From assembly GCA_964591255.1 (NCBI GenBank), contig CAZQAA010000195.1, positions 1 through 6,719 of the forward strand: DNA of 6,719 nt, written 5' to 3'. Under the pieces are notes generated by a model. It made no database searches and was not told the DNA's origin. It worked only from the letters and a program-made list of their open reading frames with translations. Both the position numbers and the translations under genes were made by a program. Shown here piece by piece: positions 4,372 to 6,719 of the stretch. Position 1 is the first letter of the stretch. Each line of letters opens with the position of its first letter. The DNA is from CAZQAA01 sp964591255 (GTDB lineage Bacteria; Desulfobacterota; DSM-4660; Desulfatiglandales; Desulfatiglandaceae).

Positions 4372-6719
4372 TCTCAAAGGTGTTTTTGGCAGTAAAAACG
4401 ATCGGGAACTAAAACGCATGGCCCCCCTGGTAGAGGAAATCAACCGTCTTGAACCTGATATCCAGCTCTTATCTGACTCCGAACTTAAGGCCAAGACAGC
4501 GAACTTCAAAGAAATGCTGTCAAGGGGAAAACCTCTGGATGATCTTCTTCCGGAAGCATTTGCCGTGGTGAGAGAGGCATCGGTTAGGGTGCTGGGAATG
4601 AGGCATTTCGATGTCCAGCTGATCGGTGGTATAGTCCTGCATGAGGGAAAGATTGCTGAAATGAAGACCGGTGAAGGAAAGACATTGGCTGCAACCCTGC
4701 CGCTCTACCTTAATGCCCTTATGGAAAAGGGCGCACACCTGGTGACTGTCAATGACTATCTGGCTCAGCGTGATGCGCAATGGATGGGTGGGATATATAA
4801 CTTTCTTGGTCTGTCCGTTGGCGTGATTATGCATGGCATGAGCGATTCAGAGCGGAAAAAGGCCTATGGCTGCGATATAACTTATGGTACCAACAACGAG
4901 TTCGGTTTTGATTATCTTCGGGATAACATGAAATTTGATAGTGCGGACTTTGTGCAGAGGGACTTTTACTATGCAATTGTGGATGAGGTAGACAGTATTC
5001 TCATTGACGAGGCCAGGACACCCCTTATTATAAGTGGTCCGGTGGAACATAGTGAAAACAAGGTCTATATGGAGGTCAAGCCCCTTGTAATAAATCTGAA
5101 GAAAAAACAGGGTGCAATTATACGTTCCCTGCTGGAGGATGTCAAAAGACAGCTCGAAAGTGGTGATGAAGGTGACAAAACTATTGAAATGCTTCTCCAG
5201 ATCAAGAGAGGGGATCCCAAAAATCCCGTTTTCTTGGAAATCCTCGCAGAGAATCCCGGGCTGAAAAAAAAGATCGACCGGACCGAGAGCATGCTAAGTG
5301 CACAGAAACTCTTACCTGAACTCGATCAGATTCTTTATTGTACTATAGACGAGAGGGGTAATTCGGTAGAACTCACCGAGAAAGGCCTGGGAGTCGTGGG
5401 TAGTGGTGGTCTTGGAGACTTTGTCCTTCCGGATATGGATGAGGAAACCAGGGGGATCCAGGAAGATGATCAACTGAGTGAAGACGAAAAAAGAGAGAGA
5501 TTAAAAGAGATTGAGGATAGGTATGTGAGGGCATCTGACCTGATCCATGCCACTCAACAGCTTATCAAGGCCTATTGGCTTTTTGAAAAGGATGTCCATT
5601 ACGTCATTAAGGATGGCCAGGTGGTGATTGTGGATGAGTTTACCGGCCGAATGATGCCTGGTCGAAGATGGAGTGATGGATTACACCAGGCAGTAGAAGC
5701 CAAGGAGTCTGTAAAGGTGGCGGAGGAAAACCAGACCCTGGCTACAGTTACATTCCAGAATTTTTTTCGGATGTATGAAAAACTGGCAGGCATGACCGGG
5801 ACTGCTGATACCGAGGCAGCGGAATTTAACAATATATATAGATTAGATGTTACAGTCGTTCCTACAAATAAAAAAATGATCAGGATTGATTATCCCGATG
5901 TTATTTATAAAACGGAAAGAGAAAAATTCAATGCAGTGGTGAATGAGATCAAGGAGCTTTATGAAATAGGCCAGCCGATTCTTGTGGGAACCATTTCCAT
6001 TGAAAAATCGGAGATGTTAAGCAAGATGCTAAAGAAGGCGGGAGTTCCCCATTCCGTACTAAATGCGAAGCATCACCAGAGGGAAGCGGAGATTATTGCC
6101 AACGCCGGTCTTAAGAAGACTGTGACAATATCCACCAATATGGCGGGCCGTGGTACGGATATCGTTTTGGGTGAAGGAGTAAGGGAACTGGGCGGTTTGC
6201 ATATTTTGGGTACCGAACGACATGAGAGCCGACGTATTGACAATCAGCTTAGGGGCCGGTCAGGGAGGCAGGGTGATCCAGGTTCATCCCGTTTCTATCT
6301 CTCGCTTGAAGACGATCTGTTGAGGATATTCGGGTCTGAAAGGATATCTTCCTTCATGGAGCGATTTGGGATGGAGGAAGGAGAGCCAATTGAACATGCC
6401 CTGATTTCAAAGGCCATTGAGAATGCCCAGAAAAAAGTGGAAGCCCACAATTTCGATATAAGGAAACACCTCCTTGAATATGATGACGTGATGAATAGGC
6501 ACAGGGAGATAATCTATTCTCTAAGAAAGGATATCCTCGAAGGCAAGGAGATAGAAGCGCTCATCAATAATATGATCGAAGACAAGGTGGAGGCTTTGGT
6601 TCAAGGGCAGATTGATCCGAAGGAATACCCTGAAAGCTGGGACATTGATTCCCTGTCCAATAGTGTTTCCAGGTTATTCGGATTTAGGCCGAAAATAGGT
6701 CCTGAACATATAGGGCAGG
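4358..6719 (+). CDS. secA: Protein translocase ATPase SecA, 3' end cut off by window edge
   Basis: SecA is the cytoplasmic motor that pushes preproteins through SecYEG using ATP. The window holds 787 codons with no internal stop. Seen in order are the Q motif (FDVQL, Gln87), Walker A at 102-110 with Lys108, Walker B at 209-220 (VDEVDSILIDEAR, ending Arg220), the crosslinking domain, SDGLHQAVEAKE at 439-450, AGMTGTAD at 477-484, ISTNMAGRGTDI at 591-602, QLRGRSGRQGD at 630-640 and the helical scaffold from about 688. Gln87, Lys108, Asp209 and Glu210 match E. coli numbering, but GRGTDI is about 89 residues later, owing to added sequence at about 245-325 and 350-395. The second nucleotide-binding domain has the short loop (GEGVRELGG) of Bacillus rather than the E. 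coli insert. The start begins the typical MFGKILKGVFG; its Shine-Dalgarno site is weak. The rest of the helical scaffold and wing domains and any C-terminal zinc tail lie outside. Confidence 0.98.
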   Translation, partial: MFGKILKGVFGSKNDRELKRMAPLVEEINRLEPDIQLLSDSELKAKTANFKEMLSRGKPLDDLLPEAFAVVREASVRVLGMRHFDVQLIGGIVLHEGKIAEMKTGEGKTLAATLPLYLNALMEKGAHLVTVNDYLAQRDAQWMGGIYNFLGLSVGVIMHGMSDSERKKAYGCDITYGTNNEFGFDYLRDNMKFDSADFVQRDFYYAIVDEVDSILIDEARTPLIISGPVEHSENKVYMEVKPLVINLKKKQGAIIRSLLEDVKRQLESGDEGDKTIEMLLQIKRGDPKNPVFLEILAENPGLKKKIDRTESMLSAQKLLPELDQILYCTIDERGNSVELTEKGLGVVGSGGLGDFVLPDMDEETRGIQEDDQLSEDEKRERLKEIEDRYVRASDLIHATQQLIKAYWLFEKDVHYVIKDGQVVIVDEFTGRMMPGRRWSDGLHQAVEAKESVKVAEENQTLATVTFQNFFRMYEKLAGMTGTADTEAAEFNNIYRLDVTVVPTNKKMIRIDYPDVIYKTEREKFNAVVNEIKELYEIGQPILVGTISIEKSEMLSKMLKKAGVPHSVLNAKHHQREAEIIANAGLKKTVTISTNMAGRGTDIVLGEGVRELGGLHILGTERHESRRIDNQLRGRSGRQGDPGSSRFYLSLEDDLLRIFGSERISSFMERFGMEEGEPIEHALISKAIENAQKKVEAHNFDIRKHLLEYDDVMNRHREIIYSLRKDILEGKEIEALINNMIEDKVEALVQGQIDPKEYPESWDIDSLSNSVSRLFGFRPKIGPEHIGQ

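Noticed and set aside
5090..5542. The SecA inserts might be a frameshift or inserted element.
   Set aside because: The frame stays open, codon use does not change, conserved SecA motifs resume in frame after each insert, and no terminal repeats flank them.
4324..5832. Several minus-strand open frames opposite secA.
   Set aside because: All are opposite strongly conserved secA sequence and none resembles a known protein.
1..6719. A mobile element, defence system, CRISPR array or biosynthetic cluster.
   Set aside because: Every gene is a recognised housekeeping gene, there is no regularly spaced repeat array and no transposase or integrase, so nothing supports such a system.

Overview
The window is a stretch of bacterial housekeeping chromosome with four protein genes, two of them cut by the window edges. 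A hisD gene (histidinol dehydrogenase) runs leftward off the left edge. Three genes run rightward: uvrC (nucleotide-excision-repair endonuclease subunit), a membrane-anchored M23/LytM-type metallopeptidase gene, and secA (preprotein translocase ATPase), which runs off the right edge. I see no rRNA, tRNA, CRISPR array, transposase, integrase or phage gene, and base composition looks even throughout, so there is no sign of recent transfer.

Organism: the genes point to a Gram-negative bacterium of moderate GC content. A membrane-anchored M23 peptidase gene directly before secA is a known proteobacterial arrangement (for example in Pseudomonas). The SecA has a long insert between its first nucleotide-binding domain and the end of its preprotein-crosslinking domain, recalling the long SecA of Bacteroidota. 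I favour Desulfobacterota (the former Deltaproteobacteria), with about even confidence; this is inference from gene order and protein style, not a database match.

Layout: 1-1127 is hisD on the minus strand, 375 codons seen, lacking the C-terminus. 1128-1306 is a divergent intergenic region with candidate promoters both ways. 1307-3157 is uvrC, complete at 616 residues with all catalytic and iron-sulfur residues. 3158-3321 holds a weak AT-rich hairpin, a tandem 8-base repeat and a perfect TTGACA box ahead of the peptidase gene. 3322-4242 is the M23 peptidase, 306 residues, with intact zinc-binding residues. 4243-4357 holds nested and competing inverted repeats and a candidate secA promoter. 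From 4358 to the end is secA, 787 codons seen.

How the genes relate: hisD (histidine synthesis) and uvrC (DNA repair) share only the divergent promoter region. The peptidase and SecA both act at the cell envelope, one on peptidoglycan and the other on protein export, and may be partly co-transcribed. I found no convincing undescribed system. The points most worth a second look are the tryptophan replacing the usual NAD-contacting glutamine in HisD, the SecA inserts, and the structured leader and repeated start-site motif of secA.
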